This document shows positions 8,307-14,311 of a stretch of DNA of 20,938 bases, piece after piece. A program made the translations under genes and the position numbers. Each line of letters begins with the position of its first letter. The first letter of the stretch is position 1. Source of the stretch: Faecalibacterium sp. UBA7177 (lineage in GTDB: Bacteria > Bacillota > Clostridia > Oscillospirales > Ruminococcaceae). The notes beneath the pieces were generated by a model. The model was not told the DNA's origin. It saw nothing but the letters and a program-made list of their open reading frames with translations, and did no database searches. The DNA lies in contig DKVN01000095.1 in the NCBI GenBank assembly GCA_002491225.1, forward strand, positions 1 to 20,938. The letters run 5' to 3'.

Positions 8307-10211
8307 TCAGCAATCAGGCAACGCTTCAGCAGTAATCTCCGGCATATTTTGCAAAATGGCGTCCGCATCGGTCCGAACCACGCGGAACATCCTGTCCTCC
8401 ATGATCTGAGCCGCATCCTCAAACACAGCCGAAAACTCCCGGATAAACTGCGGCTCGGTGCGGTAAATATAGACATAATCGAAGCCGTCCAGCAGCTGGC
8501 TGCGCCACTCCTGCCAGGTGCACTGCACCGCGCCGGGCACGCTCTCACTGTTTTCGGTCATCAGCATCGTGCCGTGCGTCGGCAGGGTCCACGGCAAAAG
8601 CTCGTAAGCAATCCGAAGCTGCGCAAGGCCGCTGTCGTATGAGGTAATGAGGAACACCCGCGGACACTCCGCCCCGAGGCTGCGGATGCGCAGGGCGGCG
8701 CGATGGTACGGATAGGCCTCCTCGTTCGTCTCCGCGGCGCGGCGTGGCGCTGCCCAAAAAGCATCCGTCAGATCTTTCGGCTGGCCGGCAAGCAATACCA
8801 GCAGCGCCACGCACACTACGGCGGCCCACCGCGACGGCGGACGGCGGTGCGAAAGGGCGGTAAAGGCGAAGGCCGCGGCCACGATGATCATCACGGCACA
8901 GGCGGTATTGAGGTAGCGGGAGATGGAGGCGAGCAGAACGGCCTCCGAGGGCTGGAACAAAAACAGATAGGTGAACAGCAGCGAGCCGGTGAATACGGCC
9001 GCGACGCCTAAGGAAGCCCCAACCCCGGCGCAGACGGCTTTGCGCTCCCGCCGTTCGCTCAAAAAGAAGGCGGCTGCGCCCAAAAGCAGCGCCCCCGCGG
9101 CCCACCCCACCCACGGGAAGCGGATGGCCCAGCCGTAGGAAAACGCCGTGAACAATTCGCGGAAAAACGAGCGGAACACCTCAAACCGGTACGCCGGCCC
9201 GCGCAGGGTGAGAAACGCCCAAACCGCCGGGATCAGGGGCTCATCGGTCTGCCAGCGCTCGGCCACCCCCATCAGCGAGAGGTGCGCCGCCCAGCTGAAA
9301 TGGGCGGCCAGCACCGCCGCCAGCATGACAGCGGGTGTCACGAACGGCAAAAGACGGGCATCCCCCGCCTTTTTCCGCTTCCAAAAAAGCAGGATGCGGC
9401 GCAGTGTCACCGCGCCCACGGCCAGCAGCGCAAGCCCGAAGCCGGTGCTCTTCACAAGGCAGAGCACAAAGCACCCCAACACCTCCAGATACGGCGTAAC
9501 GCGCGAGTGTTCCGGCAGAAACTCCGCAAGCAGAACGGCGGCCAGCACCATGCCAAGCAGCAGATCGACCCCCAGCATCGTGACGCCGCGCGGATACAGC
9601 TGGAACAATACGACCCAGAGCAGCGCAAAGGAGACGAGCTTGACGCCGAACCGCCGCTTGTGCATCGCCTTGACCGCGCTGAGCAGCATCGACACCGAAA
9701 GCAGCGCGTGCGCCCACAGCGCAAGATCCTCGCGGTAGCCTGCCCCCGCGGCGCGCAGGACCAAATACTGCCACAGGGTGCTGGCGGGGGGATAGGAGGC
9801 AAAGCCGTCCCCGTAGCCGGGCGCGGTGTACAGCCCTCCCGTGCCAAACATCACCTTGAGGGCATATCCCCAGTGCGAAAAATCGTCCCAGTCCACCAGC
9901 GCGCGGCCCCGGCACAGCCACCATAGCGCCAGCCCCGCCAGTAAAAACAGCAGCACCCCGCCCAGCCGGTCGAGCAGTTCGTCCCAGCGCCTGCGCACAA
10001 GGCTCACGGCCAAAAAGGCAGCGCCCGCCAGCCCCAAAACCCAGGGCAAAACGCCCGCCATCGGCAAAGCGCCCGCAAGCGCCGCCGCGTAGGCCGCCGC
10101 GATCATCCCCAGGATGGACAGCAGGATCCCTTCCTCCGCGCCGCAGCGCAGCCTGACGCTCAAGCCCGCGCCGGAGAGGCATAATAGGATCAAAACCATC
10201 AGCGCATGCAA
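8307..10211 (-). CDS. Polytopic membrane protein, probable GT-C-type glycosyltransferase
   Basis: The 634-residue protein is mostly hydrophobic, with roughly a dozen predicted membrane segments up to about residue 475 (for example near 3-20, 29-50, 52-72 and 84-102). A soluble C-terminal domain of about 158 residues follows. After the fourth segment lies VDWDDFSHWG (D107, D109, D110). An acidic motif in an early extracytoplasmic loop is the hallmark of GT-C glycosyltransferases, which use lipid-linked sugar donors, so a role in cell-surface glycan assembly is inferred; the family cannot be named with certainty. The start chosen is TTG 10211, with GGGAGGAGGG (10227-10218) 6 nt upstream; the ATG at 10199 is 18 nt from that site. 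A promoter fits at 10246-10274. It stands alone on the minus strand among plus-strand housekeeping genes and looks less GC-biased than them. Flanking repeat copies suggest an acquired cassette. Confidence 0.75.
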   Translation of the reverse strand: MHALMVLILLCLSGAGLSVRLRCGAEEGILLSILGMIAAAYAAALAGALPMAGVLPWVLGLAGAAFLAVSLVRRRWDELLDRLGGVLLFLLAGLALWWLCRGRALVDWDDFSHWGYALKVMFGTGGLYTAPGYGDGFASYPPASTLWQYLVLRAAGAGYREDLALWAHALLSVSMLLSAVKAMHKRRFGVKLVSFALLWVVLFQLYPRGVTMLGVDLLLGMVLAAVLLAEFLPEHSRVTPYLEVLGCFVLCLVKSTGFGLALLAVGAVTLRRILLFWKRKKAGDARLLPFVTPAVMLAAVLAAHFSWAAHLSLMGVAERWQTDEPLIPAVWAFLTLRGPAYRFEVFRSFFRELFTAFSYGWAIRFPWVGWAAGALLLGAAAFFLSERRERKAVCAGVGASLGVAAVFTGSLLFTYLFLFQPSEAVLLASISRYLNTACAVMIIVAAAFAFTALSHRRPPSRWAAVVCVALLVLLAGQPKDLTDAFWAAPRRAAETNEEAYPYHRAALRIRSLGAECPRVFLITSYDSGLAQLRIAYELLPWTLPTHGTMLMTENSESVPGAVQCTWQEWRSQLLDGFDYVYIYRTEPQFIREFSAVFEDAAQIMEDRMFRVVRTDADAILQNMPEITAEALPDC

Positions 10212-10245
10212 GCAAAGCCCTCCTCCCTTTGGATGGATGTACCCA

Positions 10246-10274
10246 AGTATAATACACTCCCCCCAAAAGCGCAA
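10246..10274 (-). promoter_or_regulatory. Probable promoter of the membrane-protein gene
   Basis: On the minus strand TTGCGC (10274-10269) and TATACT (10251-10246, 5 of 6 consensus) are separated by 17 nt. The -35 box matches only its TTG. The predicted start near 10240 leaves a leader of about 28 nt before the TTG codon. It lies next to repeat copy 2, whose left edge begins at 10285. Confidence 0.5.
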
Positions 10275-10284
10275 CACGGCATTA

Positions 10285-10467
10285 GCGGTGGTTCAATAAG
10301 AAAACAAAGCCGCAAATTCTACCTGTGCGGCTGCATCCGCTGCGTTAGAAAAGCTTGCATTCCACCAAGGAGTGCGGCGCTTTTCTGCCTTGCGGCTACA
10401 GCCGCACAGCGAATTTGCGCTGCTTCGCAGGTCCTTCGGACTCTTTGTTTTCTCATCTCACCACCGC
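10285..10467 (+). repeat. Structured palindromic repeat, copy 2
   Basis: This is the second copy of the element at 8039-8223, in the same orientation. The foot is GCGGTGGT (10285-10292) with ACCACCGC (10460-10467), and AGAAAAC pairs with GTTTTCT above it. The inner stem is 10323-10335 with 10397-10409. The apical hairpin is AGAAAAGC/GCTTTTCT (10347-10354/10379-10386) capped by GCATTCC/GGAGTGC. The side hairpin is GTCC-TTC-GGAC (10431-10441). At four paired positions both partners differ from copy 1 yet still pair: 10289/10463, 10332/10400, 10353/10380 and 10432/10440. It lies between the divergent membrane-protein and infC transcription units, upstream of the infC promoter. No ORF is supported here. 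Confidence 0.85.
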
Positions 10468-10555
10468 TTTTTACCGCTCCCTCACCTTGTTATTGTGATC
10501 CCCTGGAAAAGCACCGCCGCGGTTTCTCCCGCGATCTCTCCCATCGAAAAACCCC

Positions 10556-10584
10556 TTGACAACCCCTCCCCGCCGTGGTATGAT
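10556..10584 (+). promoter_or_regulatory. Strong sigma-A promoter of infC-rpmI-rplT
   Basis: A perfect -35 TTGACA (10556-10561) is followed after 17 nt by TATGAT (10579-10584, 5 of 6) with a TGG extension just upstream. Transcription should start near 10591, giving a leader of about 250 nt before infC. Between repeat copy 2 and this promoter (10468-10555) I see no gene. Confidence 0.9.
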
Positions 10585-10590
10585 GGCACT

Positions 10591-10829
10591 CGTAAAGAAA
10601 GCAGCATCCGGCTGGCCGCCGTGCTCGCCTTGCGGTCGTTTCCAAAACGGCCCGGGCCATCCGCCGCACCCCTTGCACCTGCTCCTTTGCGGGCAGGAGG
10701 GGCGCAGAGTGTGATCTTGCGCGGCTGCCCGGTGCGGGCGGCCGCGTTTTTTGCGCGGCCCCGCAGGGTGCGGGGGAACCAGCTCTTTTGGCCCTCTTTA
10801 AGGAAGCAGAGCCCGGGAGCGCCTGATTT
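10591..10829 (+). promoter_or_regulatory. infC operon leader, probable L20-type autoregulatory leader
   Basis: This long untranslated leader precedes infC-rpmI-rplT. It contains an extended hairpin: CCCCT/AGGGG (10669-10673/10698-10702), then a TTGCA bulge, then CCTGCTC/GGGCAGG (10678-10684/10691-10697). An intrinsic terminator follows at 10720-10752. In Bacillota such as B. subtilis, ribosomal protein L20 represses this operon by binding a leader structure that mimics its 23S rRNA site and promoting termination. Position, length and terminator match that arrangement. I could not verify the L20-binding consensus by eye, so the specific ligand is an inference. Confidence 0.65.
10720..10752 (+). 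terminator. Intrinsic terminator (attenuator) inside the infC leader
   Basis: CGCGGCTGCCCG (10720-10731) pairs along its whole length with CGGGCGGCCGCG (10735-10746), with one U-G pair and a 3-nt loop. Six T residues (10747-10752) follow directly. It lies about 130 nt after the transcript start and 85-90 nt before infC, so it can only act on this operon as an attenuator. Confidence 0.8.
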
Positions 10830-10843
10830 GGAGGTGTTTGGCA

Positions 10844-11386
10844 ATCGCTACGAACGGCAAAAAGGAACTGGAGATCAACGAGGCCATCCGCGACAGGGAG
10901 GTCCGGCTGATCGGGGCGGACGGCAGCCAGCTGGGCGTCATGAGCGCCCGGGAGGCGCAGCGCCTCGCGGACGAAAAAAACCTTGACCTGGTCAAGATCG
11001 CACCGCAGGCACAGCCCCCGGTGTGCAAGATCCTGGATTACGGCAAGTACCGCTTTGAGCAGCAGAAGAAGGAAAAGGAAAACAAAAAGAACCAAAAGGT
11101 CGTCGAGATCAAGGAGATCCGCCTTTCCCTCAACATCGACATCGCGGACTTTAACACCAAGGTCAATCAGGCCAAAAAGTTTCTGGCGGCCGGGCACAAG
11201 CTCAAGGTCTCGATCCGGTTCCGCGGGCGTGAGATGGCCCACACCAACCTGGGGCTCGAGGTGCACAAGCGCTTTGCCGCCGCCCTGCCCGAGGCCGTGG
11301 TGGATAAGCCCCCCAAGCTGGAAGGGCGCAGCATGCTCATGTTCATGAGCCCGCGCCCCGCCGCCCCCGCGCAGTCCGCCAAATGA
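10844..11386 (+). CDS. infC: Translation initiation factor IF-3
   Basis: IF-3 binds the 30S subunit, blocks premature 50S joining and checks the start codon. The protein (180 residues from the chosen start) shows the N-domain signature INEAIRDREVRLIGADGSQLG, the lysine-rich linker (KKEKENKKNQK) and the C-domain with KEIRLSLNIDIADFNTKVNQ and KVSIRFRGREMAH. The start is unusual. GGAGGTG (10830-10836) is a near-perfect ribosome site; the in-frame TTG at 10838 would sit only 3 nt after GGAGG, whereas ATC at 10844 is 9 nt away. IF-3 genes in many bacteria use ATT, ATC or ATA so that IF-3 represses its own translation, so ATC is preferred; 10838 is the alternative. It is first in an operon with rpmI and rplT. 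Confidence 0.95.
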   Translation: MATNGKKELEINEAIRDREVRLIGADGSQLGVMSAREAQRLADEKNLDLVKIAPQAQPPVCKILDYGKYRFEQQKKEKENKKNQKVVEIKEIRLSLNIDIADFNTKVNQAKKFLAAGHKLKVSIRFRGREMAHTNLGLEVHKRFAAALPEAVVDKPPKLEGRSMLMFMSPRPAAPAQSAK

Positions 11387-11388
11387 TC

Positions 11389-11431
11389 GGCCGGCGCTGC
11401 GATCCCATCGTGATCCGGCGGGCCGCTTTTT
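11389..11431 (+). terminator. Possible internal attenuator between infC and rpmI
   Basis: Just after the infC stop, GGCC (11389-11392) pairs with GGCC (11421-11424). With mismatches the stem continues inward to GATC/GATC (11401-11404/11412-11415), and CGC precedes five T residues (11427-11431). The stem is imperfect, so termination would be partial. It could set the ratio of IF-3 to L35/L20 mRNA. Confidence 0.35.
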
Positions 11432-11473
11432 GAAAAACAGCCCGACAAGACAAACTTCAGGAGGAAATGAAAA

Positions 11474-11671
11474 ATGCCTAAGATCAAGACCCATTCCGGC
11501 GCGAAAAAGCGCTTCAAGCTGACCAAAAACGGCAATGTCAAGCGCGGCAAGGCCTACCGCAGCCACATCCTCACCAAAAAGAGCACCAAGCTCAAGCGGG
11601 GCTTCCGCAAGGCCAGCTACGCCGACAAGACCAACGCGGCGGCGGTCAAGAGCATGCTGCCCTACGCGTAA
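11474..11671 (+). CDS. rpmI: 50S ribosomal protein L35 (bL35)
   Basis: The 65-residue, strongly basic protein is bL35, a late-assembling large-subunit protein. The family pattern is clear: MPKIKTHSGAKKRFKLT at the start, then GNVKRGKAYRSHIL, the TKKSTKLKRG segment and a C-terminal VKSMLPYA. Length matches the family exactly. A CAGGAGG site (11458-11464) lies 9 nt before the ATG at 11474. It sits between infC and rplT in the standard bacterial order, and expression should follow the infC promoter and leader. Confidence 0.97.
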   Translation: MPKIKTHSGAKKRFKLTKNGNVKRGKAYRSHILTKKSTKLKRGFRKASYADKTNAAAVKSMLPYA

Positions 11672-11721
11672 GGCGGGCACACCAGTTAGAATTGAACGAC
11701 AGATAAAGGAGATAAAAGCAA

Positions 11722-12072
11722 ATGGCACGTATCAAAGGCGCGATGATGACCCGCAAACGCAGGAAGAAGACCCTCAAGCTGGCCAAGGGGTATTATGGCA
11801 GCAAGTCCAAGCATTTTAAGATGGCCAAACAGCAGGTGATGAAGAGCGGCAACTACGCCTTCATCGGCCGCAAGCAGAAAAAGCGCCAGTACCGCAACCT
11901 CTGGATCACCCGCATCAACAATGCGGTCCGCCCCCTGGGCATCAACTACTCCACCTTCATGAACGGCCTGAAAAAGCAGGGCGTCACCCTCAACCGCAAG
12001 ATGCTCAGCGAGATGGCCATCCATGACCCGCAGAGCTTCACCGCCCTGGTCGAGAGCGTCAAGAAGGCCTGA
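11722..12072 (+). CDS. rplT: 50S ribosomal protein L20 (bL20)
   Basis: The 116-residue protein is bL20, which binds 23S rRNA early in large-subunit assembly and in Bacillota also represses its own operon through the infC leader. Family motifs are intact: a basic N-terminal tail (RKRRKKTLKLAKGYYG), KHFKMAKQQVMKSGNYAFIGRK within the long helix, RQYRNLWITRINNAVRPLG, and MLSEMAIHDPQSFTALVE near the C terminus. The family tail usually begins MARVKGG; here it is MARIKGAMMT. An AAGGAG ribosome site precedes ATG 11722. A strong terminator follows within 20 nt of the stop. Confidence 0.97.
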   Translation: MARIKGAMMTRKRRKKTLKLAKGYYGSKSKHFKMAKQQVMKSGNYAFIGRKQKKRQYRNLWITRINNAVRPLGINYSTFMNGLKKQGVTLNRKMLSEMAIHDPQSFTALVESVKKA

Positions 12073-12090
12073 GCCGATCAGGCAACGCAA

Positions 12091-12130
12091 GCTGCGCCCG
12101 CATCTCTATACGCGGGCGTGGCTTTTGTTT
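12091..12130 (+). terminator. Terminator of the infC-rpmI-rplT operon
   Basis: GCTGCGCCCGC (12091-12101) pairs with GCGGGCGTGGC (12112-12122): eleven pairs including two adjacent wobbles. The tail is TTTTGTTT (12123-12130). It separates the translation operon from the methyltransferase gene. Confidence 0.85.
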
Positions 12131-12228
12131 ACAAGAGGCAGTGTAACAGCAGCAGGGGATGCCGCGCCAGGGCCCTGACCGGCCCGCCGCACCGCTCCCG
12201 CCCGCTGCCCCCCCGAAGGAGGCCCCCT

Positions 12229-13152
12229 TTGCCGGAGTGTATCACCAGCCGCGAAAACGGCAAGATAAAATATGCCAGCCGCCTTGCCGTCAGCGCCGCG
12301 CAGCGCAAAGCGGACGGGGCCTTTCTGGCCGAGGGCTACAAGCTCTGCCGGGACCTCGCCGCCGCCTGCGCCCCGCAGATGGCCTTTTACACCGAGGCGG
12401 CGCGGCAAAAGCACCCGGATCTCGCCGCCCTCGCCTGCCCGCAGTACCTCATCCCGCCCCATGTGGCCGAAAAGCTCTCGGATACCGCATCGGGCCAGGG
12501 GGTGTTTGCGGTGCTGAAGATGCCGTCCCCGCCCACGGACGTTCTGCGCCCCGGCGGGCGGTACCTCGCGCTCGAGCGGGTGCAGGATCCCGGCAACGTG
12601 GGGGCGCTGCTGCGCAGCGCCGCCGCCTTCGGCTACACCGCGGCCATCCTCTCGCCCGGCTGTGCCGACCCCTTCGCCCCCAAGACCCTGCGGGCCGGGA
12701 TGGGCGCGGCGGGCCATCTGCCCATCCTGCAAACCGGGGATCTGCCCGCCACCCTCGCCGACCTCGCGGCCAAGGGGGTCACCTGCCTCGCCGCCGCCCT
12801 CTATCACAGCCGCCCCTTAAGCGCGCTGCCCGGTCCCTGGCCGGGCGGGGTCTGCCTGCTCATCGGCAGCGAGGGGCAGGGCCTCAGCGATGCGGCCATC
12901 GCCGCCTGCCACGCCAGCGTGCACATCCCGATCCACCCGGCTGTCGAGAGCCTCAACGCCGGGGTGGCGGGCGGGGTGCTGCTCTGGCATTTCCGCGGTG
13001 AATACGAAATCGGCGCGCCCGAAGGATCCGGCGGGACGACCCAGCCCGGCGAGCCCCAAAACCCCGGCGAGATGACCCGCCCCGGCGAGCCCCAAGAACC
13101 CGCCGTGCCCGCCGCCCCCGCCGCACTCAGCGAGGTGCCCGCCGATGACTGA
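12229..13152 (+). CDS. TrmH/SpoU-family RNA 2'-O-ribose methyltransferase
   Basis: SpoU-family enzymes transfer a methyl group from SAM to a ribose 2'-OH in rRNA or tRNA. The 307-residue protein has an N-terminal substrate-binding domain (GKIKYASRLAVSAAQRKADG, then FLAEGYKL) and a C-terminal knotted domain. The three family motifs are present: LERVQDPGNVGALLRSA, LLIGSEGQGLS (about 211-220, E215) and IPIHPAVESLNAGVAGG (E240, N243). The architecture resembles 23S rRNA 2'-O-methyltransferases, but the target cannot be read from sequence. The start is TTG 12229 with AAGGAGG (12216-12222) 6 nt upstream; the frame is open further back but would enter the rplT terminator. The last ~50 residues are an unusual Pro/Glu/Gly-rich tail. 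The 3' end overlaps dprA by 8 bp. Confidence 0.9.
   Translation: MPECITSRENGKIKYASRLAVSAAQRKADGAFLAEGYKLCRDLAAACAPQMAFYTEAARQKHPDLAALACPQYLIPPHVAEKLSDTASGQGVFAVLKMPSPPTDVLRPGGRYLALERVQDPGNVGALLRSAAAFGYTAAILSPGCADPFAPKTLRAGMGAAGHLPILQTGDLPATLADLAAKGVTCLAAALYHSRPLSALPGPWPGGVCLLIGSEGQGLSDAAIAACHASVHIPIHPAVESLNAGVAGGVLLWHFRGEYEIGAPEGSGGTTQPGEPQNPGEMTRPGEPQEPAVPAAPAALSEVPADD
13039..13110 (+). repeat. Two 36-bp tandem units in the methyltransferase tail
   Basis: Two in-frame 36-bp units, 13039-13074 and 13075-13110, encode TQPGEPQNP-GEM and TRPGEPQEP-AVP. The first nine codons are nearly identical and the rest have drifted. The repeat builds a disordered tail beyond the knotted methyltransferase domain. 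Confidence 0.6.
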
Positions 13153-14251
13153 CCCGACCCTTTCCTGGCTCTGGCTCGCCTGGGTGCTGGGCTACGCTCC
13201 CGCCCAAAGCGGCGAGCTGCTGGCCGTCTACGGCAGCGCCGAGAGCATCCTCGCCGCCCGCGGCAAAGAGGACCTCTCTCCCTTTTTGAACGAAAAGCAG
13301 GCCGAGCGGCTGCTCGACATCAGTATCGGCCCGGACACCTTTGCCCCCCTCGCCGCCCGCTGCGCCCGGCTGGGGATCCAGATCCTGCCTTGGGCCGACC
13401 CGGCCTATCCCGCCCCCCTCGCCGCCCTGCCCGATGCGCCCCCGGTGCTCTACGCCACCGGCGACCTCTCGGCCCTCGACGGCCGCCCCTGCGTGGGCAT
13501 GGTGGGCAGCCGCCGCCCCAGCGAGTATGGGGTGCGGGCCGCCGCCCTGCTCGGGGATGCGCTGGCCGGGGCGGGGGCGGTGCTGGTCAGCGGCCTGGCG
13601 GACGGGCTGGACAGCGCCGCCCACACCGCGGCCCTGCGGCAAAACGCCCCCACCGTCGCGATTCTGGGCACCGCCATCGACAAGACCTATCCGGCTGGTA
13701 ACCGCGGCCTGCGGCGGCAGTTCGAGCAGGCGGGCGGGGTCACCCTCAGCGAGTACCCGCCCGACACCCCCGGCAACCGCAGCCTCTTTTTGCAGCGCAA
13801 CCGGCTCATCGCCGGGCTCTCCGGGGCGCTCTGCGTCGTCGAGGCACGGGCCGCCAGCGGCACCATGAGCACGGTGCACCACGCCCAGCGGTACGGGGTG
13901 CCGGTCTGGGCGGTACCGGGCAGCATCTTCAGCCCGTTAAGCGAGGGCACCAACGCCCTGCTGGCCTCGGGCGAGGCCAGCGCCCTCACCGGCGCGGGGC
14001 CCCTGCTCCAGAGCCTCGGCCTTGCCGCCCCGCCGCCCGCCCGCGGGCAGCGCGCCGCAAGGCGGCAAAAGCTCAGCCTCTCACCCGAGGCCGCGGCCCT
14101 GCTGCGCCTTGTGGGCCCCACCCCCACCGGGCTGGAAGCGCTCTCCGAGGCTTCCGGCCTCGCCACCGGCCCGCTGCTCGCCGCCCTCACCGAGCTCGAG
14201 CTCGCCGGGCAGATCACCGCCCTCGCCGGGCGGCAGTACCGGCGGGCCTGA
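13145..14251 (+). CDS. dprA: DNA-processing protein DprA (Smf)
   Basis: DprA binds incoming single-stranded DNA and loads RecA during natural transformation; it is also widespread in species not known to be competent. The 368-residue protein has an N-terminal helical (SAM-like) region with a short DPAYPAPLAALPDAPPVLY lead-in. The Rossmann-like core follows: GMVGSRRPSEYG (G121, S122, R123), VSGLADGLDSAAH (149-160), LGTAIDKTYPAGNRGL, SEYPP, FLQRNRLIAGLS and VWAVPGSIFSP. Where most family members have a GSLITA-type helix start, this one has ASGTMSTVHHAQ. A small C-terminal winged-helix-like domain (about 310-368) ends the protein. It starts at ATG 13145 inside the methyltransferase gene, whose TGA is at 13150, suggesting coupled translation. 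topA follows after 60 bp, a common Bacillota arrangement. Confidence 0.95.
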   Translation: MTDPTLSWLWLAWVLGYAPAQSGELLAVYGSAESILAARGKEDLSPFLNEKQAERLLDISIGPDTFAPLAARCARLGIQILPWADPAYPAPLAALPDAPPVLYATGDLSALDGRPCVGMVGSRRPSEYGVRAAALLGDALAGAGAVLVSGLADGLDSAAHTAALRQNAPTVAILGTAIDKTYPAGNRGLRRQFEQAGGVTLSEYPPDTPGNRSLFLQRNRLIAGLSGALCVVEARAASGTMSTVHHAQRYGVPVWAVPGSIFSPLSEGTNALLASGEASALTGAGPLLQSLGLAAPPPARGQRAARRQKLSLSPEAAALLRLVGPTPTGLEALSEASGLATGPLLAALTELELAGQITALAGRQYRRA

Positions 14252-14311
14252 ACTGGGAACAGTATCCCGAAAAAACATCACAGCACCGCAAAAGATTTTA
14301 AGGAGAACCGC

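Noticed and set aside
8127..8642. Plus-strand ORFs through repeat copy 1 and the end of the membrane-protein gene
   Set aside because: They run through the palindromic repeat and antisense to a better-supported gene; no ribosome site or domain.
10248..10253. Perfect TATAAT on the plus strand next to repeat copy 2
   Set aside because: No -35-like sequence lies at 16-18 nt, and the same bases are explained by the minus-strand promoter of the membrane-protein gene. It could in principle drive transcription of copy 2, but the evidence is too thin.
8039..10467. CRISPR or insertion-sequence interpretation of the repeats
   Set aside because: There are only two long copies 2.2 kb apart with a gene between them, no spacers, no cas genes, no transposase and no clear target-site duplication.
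10372..10986. Plus-strand ORF from repeat copy 2 into infC
   Set aside because: It crosses the infC promoter and attenuator and uses the wrong frame of infC.
11467..11481. Four-codon mini-ORF (M-K-N-A-stop) overlapping the rpmI start
   Set aside because: Its ATG is only 2 nt from the GGAGG site, too close for initiation; the site is correctly spaced for rpmI.
12118..12228. Upstream GTG start for the SpoU methyltransferase
   Set aside because: It lies inside the rplT terminator stem, has no ribosome site, and adds a non-family Arg/Pro-rich stretch; TTG 12229 has AAGGAGG at ideal spacing.
14255..14268. GGGA-ACAGTA-TCCC inverted repeat after dprA
   Set aside because: A four-pair stem with no T-tract; too weak for a terminator or operator call.
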